Shown here one piece after another: positions 23,107 to 33,971 of a DNA stretch of 64,000 nucleotides. The stretch lies in assembly GCA_019400425.1 (NCBI GenBank), contig JAFREE010000029.1, positions 1 through 64,000 on the forward strand, read 5' to 3'. Position 1 is the stretch's first letter; the number at the start of each line of letters is the position of its first letter. The stretch comes from Hymenochaete sp. R1. Lineage: Eukaryota > Basidiomycota > Agaricomycetes > Hymenochaetales > Hymenochaetaceae. Made by a program: the position numbers and the translations under genes. The notes below the pieces were generated by a model that was not told where the DNA came from, made no database searches, and saw only the letters and a list, made by a program, of their open reading frames with translations.

Positions 23107-25471
23107 ATGCGCACAGCCACGCTACCCCGCGTCAATAGCGCTCCTCCACCCTCCCACTCTGCCTCCCTCTCGGACACTTCGGACTCCGATAGCGACTCAA
23201 ATAACATATACGACCCCCACACACGACTGGTTCGCTTCAATGAACGATGTGTGCTCATACCATCCTGCGGTGCTAACCACAGATTCAACAAGTCGAGGCA
23301 CAGAAAAGGCAACGGATTTGGTGGACTAGGCGGACTTGGAGTCGAGACGGGGACGCTCGGCCTATCTTTACCCCTTCCAAACATCAACCTCAGCATCCCG
23401 AGACCACCAAGCATCCCGTGGCGCTGGCCCAACTCGCCGACGAAGGAAAAACTCCGGGATTCTGCGTCCGCGAGCTCTGGGACGGGCTCGACGGCGAGTG
23501 TGGAGAATGGGTCGTCGGTGGAATCCCAGGTGGACGGGAATGATGCACTTGGCTCGTATTCTTCTGCATCGCAAGAGACTCAGGAACTATCGCCAACGAC
23601 AGCGACGATGCAAACGACACAGACGCAGCACGTTGTGTTCAAGGTGCCTTATCCAATGTGAGTGCTTCTTTTGATACTTCGCTTCTTTTCTTGGTGGTTG
23701 TTGCCTTGGTTTTCGTACCTCTCGCACCTTTTTTCTCGTCTTCGAACTCGAACTCGTTTTTTTCTTTCGATCGTCCGTAAACATTCTGCCCGTACTAGTC
23801 TTGATTGAGGGATGCTTTCCTCTCGCATTTCGTGGTATCTTCAAGGAACTATTCAGTTGCAGGTTAGCGTTATGCTATCTTTGCTGTTCCATTTTCATCA
23901 CTTCCCGCCCTTCCCCCTCATTTAACTATCCACCCTTGCTTCTATCTTTTACCGGAGCGAGACAGGCCTTCCCGCGTTGAGCGGCGGTCTGCTAAAGAAC
24001 ATCAATGAACGACGTCTCCGGGCAACCTTGATTTATTGCTCCCGCCACTAGCTTCCATGGTCGAAGAGGAAAGATTGGCGAAACACGTTCCTGCTATCCC
24101 TGCTTTTAGTGCTTCTTTACTCCAAGCATATTTGACCTCCACCTTCCACCTCTTTCACTCAATATTGTTGTAGTTGGGCTGACTGTCTTCAATTGATGCA
24201 GTATCCGGAGAAAATCATCTTCCGCATTGCAATCGTTCAACTCATCAGCCAGCAACCCACTTCCACCGTGCTTGGTTCGCCCAAGGGGAAACTCTAACCC
24301 ACCATATGCGTCACGCTTGAGTAGTGATACTGAGGCATTTGGTTCCAAACCTTCCTCGGTGTATGAAAAAGTCAACGACGAAAAAGAGCGGCTGGTGAGG
24401 AGGCCTCGAAGATCCGCTTCGCTTCCAGTATATCCCACCGAAAAGGATGTAGAAACGATCCCACTGAGGCCATGCTGCGAGAAGTGTCTATCGGCGTGCA
24501 AGACTCGATTTTCGTTGCGTGCAAAGATTTTACCGCCTTTGACCGAGTCTTCGCGAGAACAATCTCCTGCAGGTAGTCGCATTCATCTCCCAGAATCCTC
24601 CGTAGTCGCAGCGCAACCTCAGGGCGATGACGAAGATTGGTGTGCGGGTCTACACTTCACGAAAGGCGCCCTCCGACTTCGTCGTCGTGCATCATCTGAG
24701 CAGAACCGTCCTCTCAATAGCCCCGGCCTGCTCGGGTCTCTTGTGCGTGTTGACGAGGCTGACCGCCAGAAGCGTAAAGGCTTCTCACCCCATCTTGCCA
24801 TCCCAGCTTCCACTCTCGACCGTGTAAAGAGTTCTTCGTCGCCAAATCTTTCGCCAGTCTCCGCCGATGGGCCTGATGAAGACCTGTTCCCCCTTCCTTC
24901 CCCTCGCCGAACGCCTCAGGGTAGTCCGTCTGATAGCGCGACATGCCTTGTTCCCTCCTCGTCTGGTATATCTGAGCAAAAACCCGCAAAATTGGAATCA
25001 GCTATCAAAGCACGCATCGCCGAGACCGAAGCTCAGCGGGAACTGGAGAGACTCAATGCATTGGCACTGGGCCTTTCTGCCATCTGCCCATCGAAGAGCT
25101 CGTACAAACCGCATATGGACGAGATTGAGTACGATCCTGATCTGCCGGACCCGGATGCGTTGCCATCTGAGGCGACAATTCTGTTGAATAGCCCAAAGAT
25201 GGGGGCTGTCGGGTGTAATGCTGTTGGCGGAGAGGCACCTCCACCAATCGACGACGGGAAGGGTCTGGGTAGGAAGGTTTCGAGGTCTCTATCCCGATCA
25301 TCCTTGAAAGGGGATGGGGATGAGGGCGGTGAGAAGCCTGAAATTTCCACGCAAAGTCAAAGCCAGGGAGGTGGAAAACGCCGAAGACCTAGCATCCAGA
25401 ACTTGGTCCGTGCAAGTGTGGAGATGCTGCGTGGAATGAGTGAGGGTGTGAACGTGAGGATGGTAGCGTGA
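23107..25471 (+). CDS. Disordered protein with RVxF-like motif (possible PP1 docking)
   Basis: Two exons (23107-23657 and 24202-25471) join in phase across a 544-nt intron, giving 606 residues. Early in exon 1, after a Ser/Asp-rich stretch, comes R-L-V-R-F-N-E-R-C-V-L-I-P, containing a match to the protein phosphatase 1 docking consensus (R/K-x-V-x-F). The remainder is Ser/Pro/Arg-rich and predicted disordered, with many S-P sites (S-P-N-L-S-P, S-P-R-R-T-P-Q-G-S-P). A helical patch (A-R-I-A-E-T-E-A-Q-R-E-L-E-R-L) precedes an acidic segment (Y-D-P-D-L-P-D-P-D), and the C-terminus is basic. It could be a PP1 regulatory subunit similar in style to fungal REG1-type proteins, but I cannot establish homology. 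The long intron is an outlier among its neighbours. Confidence 0.7.
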
Positions 25472-26447
25472 AATGGACGTGTCACCCCGCTGCACGATCG
25501 ATCTGGTTACGACGGATAATGAGCGGCATTTTATATGATTGAGCAAACCGAAAATTTGCGCCACTCTGAAAACATGCGGAACGGTGTCATCCTGCCTCCT
25601 TTCGATTGTTATACACATTCACCGATAACCCGCCTTTTCTTTCTCGATCTCCAATATTTTTCCCACTCTGACTATCACCTCGAAATTACCTCGAACGATC
25701 ATCCAATCCTCGGTCTCATCAACTGAGATTCCCCATCCCAAAAGTTCAATAGCTTTTCGCTTATCTATGTTCGTCTCACTTTCGATTCTCCGCATTGACT
25801 TCGGTCCCGGCTCGTTTGGTTTGAACTTCGTTTTCCATTGTAGGTATTTTGCTCCGCATTTGTATTCATGATCCACCTTTCTTCTTCGCGCCGATGGCGC
25901 TGTAAAGGATGTTTTTGGTTATACCCCCATCCTTCATCCTGATTCTTGATTTCTCCTACGCTTTCACACCGACCAAAGAGTTTTCTTTCTCCCCTTCATT
26001 TTGTGGCTACAAAGCCTACACCTCTCCTCTTCGTCGCCTCTTCGTCTTACATGTGTACATTAATTACATTTCTTCCTCGCATCTCGACCGTTTCCAGCAT
26101 CGAGCGGGTTCCATTTTCTATCATTCGCCCTTTCTTTTCTTTTGACCGGAACGCTACTTCGATAACCTCCGTATGATATTTTTCAAAGTCGATAGCCTGA
26201 GCCTCGCATTCGTATTCTTCGCCTGGACGTGTACTGTATATAGTGTGTAATGTGATACTACGCCTGCCTGCCCTAAAACGCTGTTGATCGGAAAAGAAAC
26301 TTGACGCCGATCGCTGATTGCTCATCGCTGAGCTAACTTTTTTGTTCAATATTTTGACACACATTCTCACATCCGCTTCACTGAAATTCAACTTCAAGTC
26401 GATCGAGTTCTCCTCAATCAGGAATCGTTACTTGACTGCCTACTAAT
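25472..26447. other. Spacer with two weak minus-strand ORFs
   Basis: About 1 kb of pyrimidine-rich plus strand. Two minus-strand ORFs (25619-25876 and 26047-26397) share an E-Y-x-C-x-A-(K/Q) segment at corresponding places, but I could not assemble them into a gene. Treat as 3'UTR or promoter unless transcripts show otherwise. Confidence 0.35.
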
Positions 26448-27004
26448 ATGGAGTACAATCAACAGTAAGTCAGTGAGTGTCAGATTTTCTTCACTTGTGG
26501 TATCGTCCAATATCGTGACATAGCCGCTATTGGCGTACTTGTGCAAGCAGCAATGATTGGGAGAGAAAGGGCCCGAGCGAAGCCAACCTCTGCGAGAACG
26601 CGCTTTCGCAAGAGAGAACGCCATACTTGGTATTTAAGAAAGCTTCCACGACAGCATATACTACCATTTAATGACCATTGGAGTGTGCACCTTAATGCCA
26701 ATACGCTACAATACTATGATCATATGATATCAATCTCGAGAGTTCTGCGAGAGATTTCTCTGAGTTCTTCCAACTTCTGGAAGCTTACAAATGGACGTGG
26801 AAATTTGTGGAGAGCTTCCCTGAATCAGAGGATAGGACGGAGATTCATATTCTCGAGACCTATGCCTTTGCAAAGGAAATGCATAACATGCTCAGGTTGA
26901 AGCAGAGTGGCATTTGTACGGACAAGCAGAAGTGGGAGGAGTGCATCAGAGCCGGGAACGAGTACAACACATTTCCATTTTATTCGAATACGTACGATTC
27001 CTAG
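26448..27004 (+). CDS. Uncharacterised small protein, three exons
   Basis: Hand-built gene model: exon 1 of only 17 nt (26448-26464, ending on a GTAAGT donor), exon 2 at 26524-26629 and exon 3 at 26741-27004. The junctions are in phase and yield 128 residues without a stop. The protein starts M-E-Y-N-Q-H-R-Y-W-R-T-C. Its C-terminal half is a likely helical domain (F-S-E-F-F-Q-L-L-E-A-Y-K-W-T-W-K-F-V-E-S-F, then E-I-H-I-L-E-T-Y-A-F-A-K-E-M). It has no signal peptide, no membrane helix and no family that I recognise. The support is the good amino-acid composition across all three exons and consensus donors. The acceptor of exon 3 is chosen by phase; an alternative eight codons downstream also works. 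Confidence 0.5.
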
Positions 27005-27338
27005 TTCACGAAGCTCAATGCTATCGATTGTAGGATAATAGGCATCAGGGCCAAGAATAAACAAGAATAATCTGGTTACGTAATCGCACAATGTGGCTCA
27101 CTTCCCACGCTCGTATCCTAAAGAAAACACAAGAATCAACTCACCTCAATCTTCAACCACAACCACAAACCTGGGCTCTAGGTACTTTCGATCCCTGAAG
27201 TACATCTCAAGCACATTGACGAGAAGATCGGCATCTAGTCACCCAATCACCCCATTCCCCTTCTCAACTCTTCCTCATAATCCTGCTTCCCTTGGTCAAA
27301 TCCAAAAAAAAAGAACAATCGAGGCGGAAGTGCTGACC

Positions 27339-28365
27339 ATGACACTAGAGCTCTCAGACGTCGAGACAATCCCCCATCCCCCATTCATCGGAGCCTTACC
27401 CAATCCGTGCTCCCACCGCGTAAGCGTCCAAGACGCATTGGAAGAAAGCAGCACGACTCGGCTACCGGTGTTCATGAACTATAGTGCGATGCTTGGACTG
27501 GAAGGTGCTTTCGGAAGGGCGATGGCGCCTCAGGCTTGGGAATGGGTCGTTCCGGAGGATTGGAGGCCTGTTCAGTTGAAACTATATAATAGAGGCCCCA
27601 TAGACGTGAGTGCGCCGTCGACACCGAAGACACCGAAGGTGGTGACTCGGAGGAAGGAACTAGGAGGACAACCAGCACCGTCAAAGATTCCTAGGAGGAT
27701 TGTGAAGCCTACCGAGAATAATGAGAAAGATGCGGCTCGTGTTGATGTGGAGAAGGCGACAAGTGGGTCGAGGGATAATGTTCCGGCGGGAGTGTTGAGG
27801 GATAGTCAGATGAATCGAGGAACAGAAGGGAGTTCTTCTGGGGCTTCTTTGGAGAAGGGAAAGCAGAAAGAAAAGGGGAAGGAGAAAGAGAAGGAAAAAG
27901 AAGAAGAACACGTATCGTCTGGGGAGGAACAAGATAAGGAGGAGCCGGAGGAGTTGAAGGATATAAAGAAAACGAAGACGACCAGGGCCACCAGGACTGC
28001 GACGAAGGAAAAGGCTACAAGGACTATGAAGACCGATCTAGCCACAAAGGATGTCTCCAGAAAAATATCTCAAGGGAAGACGCCGGGAATGAGGCTTCGT
28101 TCGGGACGCAACATAGCGATTGGGGAGAAAGAGAACGTCCATCGTATTGAGAGGAAACGAAAGGAAGGTCCAACCGAGGGTACCACGGAAGATAGCCGTG
28201 GCAATGCTAGCAGCAGTACTGGTCGACAGGTGCGTGCTCTTTCGGTTGGTTGTTGAATGCATAACTGACTCAATTGTCTTGCTATTTCACGGTTAGTCTG
28301 TAAAGAAACAGCGAGTTGTACAGGGCGTGGCTCGACCGGTTGCGTCGTCATCGAAGCGTCGATGA
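27339..28365 (+). CDS. Charged, disordered nuclear-type protein with KEN motif
   Basis: Two exons (27339-28229 and 28297-28365) give 319 residues. The start chosen is the first in-frame ATG; the open frame extends upstream without an ATG. A short folded-looking N-terminus (Y-S-A-M-L-G-L-E-G-A-F-G, W-E-W-V-V-P-E-D-W-R-P-V-Q-L) is followed by minimal CDK-type sites (S-T-P-K-T-P-K). Then comes a long Lys/Glu-rich region, an R-L-R-S-G-R segment, and G-E-K-E-N-V, which contains a KEN tripeptide (APC/C degron consensus). The final exon is basic and ends K-R-R. The composition suggests a nuclear, cell-cycle-regulated protein, but no homologue is recognised and the KEN could be coincidental in a Lys/Glu-rich stretch. 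Confidence 0.65.
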
Positions 28366-30274
28366 TGAAAGGCTCTGAACAAATAAATTCGTCATGAGGG
28401 ACCGTTTGTTGTATCCCATCGGAGCGGAGATTTTCTTTCTTTCCTCTTCATTTAACATCGTTATGCAACTTGTTGGAATAAGCCTACCACGCTCTTGCTT
28501 TCTCTCTGCTACAATGTTTTGTCACTGACGTACCTCTTATTTCATGCAATGATCAAACTCACCGTTTATCCATTCAATCTGAAATGAGACGTGCAATGGC
28601 CTGAAGCGACTCTATGATACCCAGGAAGGAGTGGCGTTGCAAGATATCTTCTGGTGGCTGCTCTATAATTTTCGGTCCTGGACAATGCCATGGGATGAAA
28701 AGTGGATGGCATAGACACAAGCTCACGTTTCTTTAGCGTACCGTCATCCGATTAAGTTTCTTTCGCGGTTTTGCTCACCTGTCTAACCCTAGTTACACTC
28801 ACTAGTCCCTGCTTCTGAATATGCACACCTTCTCGGCCGAAGGATCCCAGAAACAGAACAGTTTTTGTCGGTAGTTTGGATCGGTCGTGCAATGAAACGC
28901 CAATCGGTTGTCCTTTCACTTGGTCTCTATGTGTCCAAGTGCGGTAACTGAGGTACATGAGGCCTAGCGAGGGTCGAGGAAATGGAAGACTCGAGGAAAA
29001 CGATGCGACGAGCAAGTTTTAGCAACGTCGTTTTCCCCGTGCACCGAAAACTCTCTCAAGAATCCGGAGCTATTGAAGGGAAACTAGTTTTGCTCGTCTG
29101 AAATGCTCTACCTTGTGAGGGAGGGCAGAAGAGGGGGAGTTCTCTTTTCATCCTAGCAAAGAGATACGCACGGAACCTAAAAAGAAATAAGGTCTTTTTT
29201 CTCAACGAAAAAAAGCTTTCCACAACGCCACTATTCCCCCTATCAAATCCGGTGACTGATGAGCGGATACAAAAGGAGTGCGGACAACCTTCAATCTGGC
29301 GTGAATACAGAACGGATGAGACGTACTCGAGGCTGGCGACGGAAATGGAACAACTACAGGTATGGAATTTGACCTCATCCCGCGGGCCTGATATAAATCT
29401 GTAGATGTACGAGAAATGATCCGTCCCGCTCATATGTCGACATGATCTGTGGGCAATCTGATGAGTATGCTAATCCAACAAGAAAGTTCATTCACGTTCT
29501 TTATCCGCTTTCTATCCTGTGCAACGATCGCGGTTAAATCCAAACAACCTCTGAATAGGGAATCTCTGATACAAGTTGTCTCCCGAAAGAGCGACTTGGG
29601 CGTCAGAAATTCTCAGAAAGTTGTCAGAGAGAGGTACGGCAAACGTTGTGTTAGTTTTGCCCAAGCTCTCCAAGCTCCCGAGACGATGGCTTCAGCTCGT
29701 GCTCTCTCGCCGGGATGGACCCGCCAGCCTTCCCTGAGGTGACCGCAGCGGATTTGTCTCGTTCGTTAATTTTATTCTGATGAAAGCAAACGGCGGCAAC
29801 GGCCGATTCGGGGCTCGATACGGGAAGGAACGTCGATCAGCTTTCAATTAAGCGTCGGGAGTCGGGAACCACTAACGACCAGTCGAAGTCGGTACGTACA
29901 CATATCGATATCCTAACCTTGCTCTGTCTCTTACCATCACCATCTCCACCACCGTCACCGTCGCCTTTTTCGTCGCTTGTCTTCTTCCGTTTTGTTTCAT
30001 CTTTATCGTCTTTCGTTTCAACTCGTGCTTGCACAGATTTTGGGTGAGGGGCTGTACTTCCTGTGGGAGGATCTCCGCGCGCTTTGACCCGGGCTTCACG
30101 CAAGGTGGGAATATCTCTAAATATCGACATCGACTTCGTTTGTTGATATATCACCACACCACTAAGTCCACCGTCAAGCTTCTTCTACTGCCATTTCATT
30201 CCAGGCTTTCTGTCGCGTCTGGCCCGATTTTGTTCAGCTTGCTTTTTTTCGGAGGCGTCGGTTATCTTACAAAC
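28366..30274. other. 1.9-kb promoter/leader region upstream of G-alpha
   Basis: No gene could be supported on either strand. Minus-strand ORFs at 28752-29015 and 29056-29433 have random-like composition. The last roughly 400 bases before the G-alpha ATG are CT-rich and look like a long 5' leader. An in-frame upstream extension of the G-alpha ORF from about 30029 lacks coding character. Confidence 0.45.
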
Positions 30275-32172
30275 ATGGGTGCTTGCATCTCGTCGGCTGG
30301 TGGCATTACGGAGGATGACAAGGCGAAGCACCGAGAAGCGGAAAGGCAGCTGCGGGACGCGAAGTCGAAGATGGAGCATCAGGTCAAGGTGTGTCAACCC
30401 GTAATTGGTCGGTTTTGAGTTCTTCTCAATTCAATATTTCGGTTAGGTTCTCTTACTAGGTTCAGGAGACTCCGGAAAGTCGACAGTTCTTAAAGTGAGT
30501 CTTGCAGCTTTAGCAGGAGGCTCATTGCTTTTGTGTCGAACGGGGGTGCTTTTGCGAGCCTGGCCCGGTCATTCTACTGGCGCCGCTTGCGTATCATTTT
30601 CTGCTTCCAAGCGAGATTGCAGTCCGACGGGTATTGAGGTCAGATCAAAGACCATCCTCGCCATCGTGCGAATGGCTATCAAAGGACCAGAGTTGACAAC
30701 TCACTCATATGCATAGAAGTGATGCACTTCGAACTCATGATCATCCTGCCTCTTCGTTTCCATTGGTGAAAATATTCTCTAATGCTGCTTCTTTGTTAGC
30801 AAATGCGCTTAATCCATAATGTACAATTCTCGCCGCAAGAAGTAGAATTCTATCGGCAGCTCACATTCAGCAACATTGTGCATGGAATGAAGCAGTTACT
30901 GGAGGCATTGGACGACATGGACTTACAAATCTCGGAAACGGTCGAGGAATATGCACGGCTATTAGAAGATCCTCCGGACGTGAAGGATGGAGCACCTTTT
31001 CCCAGGGACTACTATCAACCATTGAAATTCCTGTGGGCGGACGAGACGGTACAAAAGGCCTGGAAGAGAGGGAATGAAGCCGCGCTACCCGATAAGTACG
31101 GATAACTTGCTAAAACTTAAAGTTATTTTTCTGACTTCCGAATTCAGTCTTGGGTACTTCTTCGAGCACATCGACCGTATATTTGACCCCGATTTCCATC
31201 CGACCGAACAAGATATCATTAGGTGTAAGGCTCGGACAGTCGGGATCACCGAAACAACGTTCAAGCTTCGCGCGCACGAGATGCTCATGGTTGACGTCGG
31301 TGGGCAGAAAAGTGAACGGCGGAAATGGATTCACTGCTTCCAAGAAGTCACTACCATTTTATTCCTTGTCAGTTTAAGTGGGTATGACCAATGTCTCGTA
31401 GAGGACAAGGATGCGGTGAGTCCGGCCTTACCCTAATTCAGACTTTGACAGTGAAAGGTAGTGACTTGATGGTTTGGTAGAATCAAATGCAGGATGCCAT
31501 GACTATATGGGACTCGATATGTCACTCACAATGGTTTAAACACACGTCTATTGTACGTCGCTCAATTGAGGCCCTCTCGTAACTTACTGATTTTCGCACA
31601 GATTTTATTTTTAAACAAGACCGACATTTTTGCCGAGAAAATCAAGGACTCGGATATAAGGAATCATTTCCCAGTAGGTGGCAATTCTATGATGCTACGG
31701 GAAAGGAGATTGTCATTGTGATATTTAGGATTATGAAGGCGAAAGTGGTGATGCTGTCCAAGGGCGGGAATACTTTAGGTCGCGCTTCACCAAGCTTTCA
31801 CGCAAGTCGGGGCAGGTCCGCGAGCGGGAAATTTATGTACAGTATGTGTCTCATTTCTATCCGCCTTCTCGCCGCGCTCTCCCCATACGTGTTGCTCACT
31901 TAAATTGCTGTGAAGTTTTACGAACGCAACGGATACGGCCTTATTAAGAGTGGTTCTGGCCGCAGTTGAAGGCAAGTCATCTCAATTGTCGTTGTGACCA
32001 TGGGTATTGATTGACTAATTCGGACTTTCGTTTTCTATTCGCAGAGTGAGTATCAGTTTCCTTATTCTTGTATCCAGCCTTTTCTTAGCCTTCTTTGTTG
32101 CTCATCACCCACCACGAACTTGATCCTAGCATTGCGCTGCGCGGCAATCTCACAAAAGCAGCATTGATTTGA
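30275..32172 (+). CDS. Heterotrimeric G-protein alpha subunit
   Basis: Ten exons (30275-30388, 30448-30495, 30800-31095, 31148-31415, 31481-31552, 31602-31673, 31729-31841, 31916-31971, 32045 alone, 32130-32172) give 360 residues. M-G-A-C at the N-terminus provides sites for N-myristoylation and palmitoylation. G-box motifs in order: P-loop G-S-G-D-S-G-K-S-T, switch I A-R-T-V-G-I-T-E-T with the catalytic Arg, switch II D-V-G-G-Q-K-S-E-R-R-K-W, L-N-K-T-D, and T-N-A-T. It cycles GDP/GTP at the plasma membrane downstream of GPCRs such as pheromone or nutrient receptors. It departs from textbook G-alpha in having Asp for Glu in the P-loop and Asn for Cys in T-C-A-T. The C-terminal helix A-V-E-D-I-A-L-R-G-N-L-T-K-A-A-L-I requires a one-base exon. 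No cysteine sits four residues from the end, so pertussis-toxin modification is not expected. Confidence 0.95.
31972..32129 (+). other. Two introns flanking a one-nucleotide exon in the G-alpha gene
   Basis: The first intron (31972-32044) starts with the GC-type donor AG/GCAAGT and ends TATTCGCAG. The second (32046-32129) starts GTGAGTATC and ends GATCCTAG. The single A at 32045 is what remains between them. Joining G + A + C makes the Asp codon conserved in the final helix of G-alpha proteins. One long intron from 31972 to 32129 would shift the frame and destroy that helix. Confidence 0.7.
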
Positions 32173-33971
32173 CGCCCTCTCTCCTCTTGCCATTCCGCCT
32201 TTTTCTTAATTACGGCTGGAGTTGGATTCCTGCCATTGTTGTTCATCGCATTTTTCTTTTCCTTTCATCGTGCATCTTGGATTGTGGATAACGATATCGG
32301 TCTTGCTAACGGAGTTTTTTTTCTTGCGTTCTTTATTCCTTCGTCCTCCCATCTCGGTCGTCACTACCCATTCAAACGCAAATGACACTCACACGCCCTG
32401 GTCCAAATAAATTATCTTTATAATTCATCTATACGATGTGTCTGGGCCGGTTCATTGTCTGGAAACGGAAACATGATACCCATCTATACAAACACAATGA
32501 ACTTTCTCTCCCTCACACCATCCGAATCACGGTCACACGGGCGCGAACCCTCCTACCCCTCCTGGACATTGACGTGGCATCTCTTTGCCTTTCTGCTGTG
32601 TAGTACCATCATAAGCAACAACGTACGTGCCGCTCATTGCAAAAACCTCGTTTCTATTTGTCACGCGAAGCTGATCGGATGTTTGCTTGTATTTTCCCCG
32701 GCCCGCTTGGTCCTCGGTATCATTCGCGTGCGCTTTAAAATATTTTGTGGCCACCGTATCGGGTCTTCTCCGTCTCCCTAACTTCGCGGTCCCGTTATTT
32801 GCGCGGGCATACAATAGATTCGCAAGATTCTCCTATGAGTGAGGTTGGCTTTGGGATCCGTGTGCTCTCTTTCGGGTTCGATCAAGAGACGAGATCCGTC
32901 GGACTCTGTCTGAGTCGCGTTCAATCCGTGGCGTGTACCACACGTCCACATTCAGCTGTCCTCCCTGCCACCCTCCCATAGCGGAGCATTATGCGAAGCA
33001 AGGGATGATGTTCACGCTCTCGCCACCATGCGCCTTGTGTTCAATTTTTGGTTTCCCGGATCCGCCGCGGCCTTTGAGCGCCCTTCTCCGTTATGGTTTC
33101 GAACTTTCTCTACGTCTGGCTACTTCAGCATGATTTCTCACGTTCGCGTACATTCACTGATTCAGTTTCCCCTTGTTTCGTTTTTCATTGGGTCGGAGTT
33201 CCTCATTCGTTCGTATAGTTTCCACCACCTTTCCCCATCCACCATCGATTAAACCACAAACTAGGTACAGTACATGTTTATACTCCAAAAGTTTCTCGCG
33301 TTTCCTTTTTACGATCGCGTTGATGCCCCTGCTTTTCTTTCTCTTTCTTACTATGCCCTTTCTCGAGCAGTCGCACTACCTACCTTAGCTTTGTATAAAT
33401 ACCGTTTCGTGTTTAGGATTATGGTCAGAAATTTACTCTTCTTACGCTTTTTCTTCATTTCCGGTTTAAGGCCTGAAGTGTGACCAGGATTGATATATTT
33501 TAGTGGAGCACGCGGTCAACTACCTAACTTCTCGGACAGGTTTGATGCCTTTACCGTACGGACTATTCCATACCTTTGATTGGTTCTGAGTGCCACAAAT
33601 CACAGAAAGTGGCAGATGAAGTGTCTGACGCTCCTTCATGAGAAAATGTTTCAAACTTCCAACAAATCGCCCCTTCGCTACTTCACGCCCAAGATATTTT
33701 TGCGGCTTCATAGTTTGTGTAGTGCGTTTTACGCTCCGATGAAGCATGTGCTTCACTCACGTTATCATCAACTTGCCGTCTATCGAGTTCAGTGTTCTGG
33801 GATAGCGCGGTAGCCACGGATCCGTTTGCTTCGGATGGTTTAGCGGCCTTCGAGGCGAGTCGTAAGTACTTCTTTCGATTATTATTCTCTTTCACCCAGG
33901 AGCTACTCGTCGTATCAAAACCCGAAATTTTAGTATGATAGGTGTACCTGTCCCTGCGCCAAAGGCCGAAT
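32173..33971. other. Convergent 3' region, no gene seen
   Basis: The 1.8 kb between the G-alpha stop and the stop of the first DUF6533 gene. The plus strand is strongly pyrimidine-rich, and the small ORFs there have Ser/Phe/Leu-rich frame-artefact composition. Confidence 0.45.

Noticed and set aside
30029..30274. In-frame upstream extension of the G-alpha ORF
   Set aside because: It would bury the M-G-A-C lipidation signal inside the protein. The ATG at 30275 gives the family-typical N-terminus.
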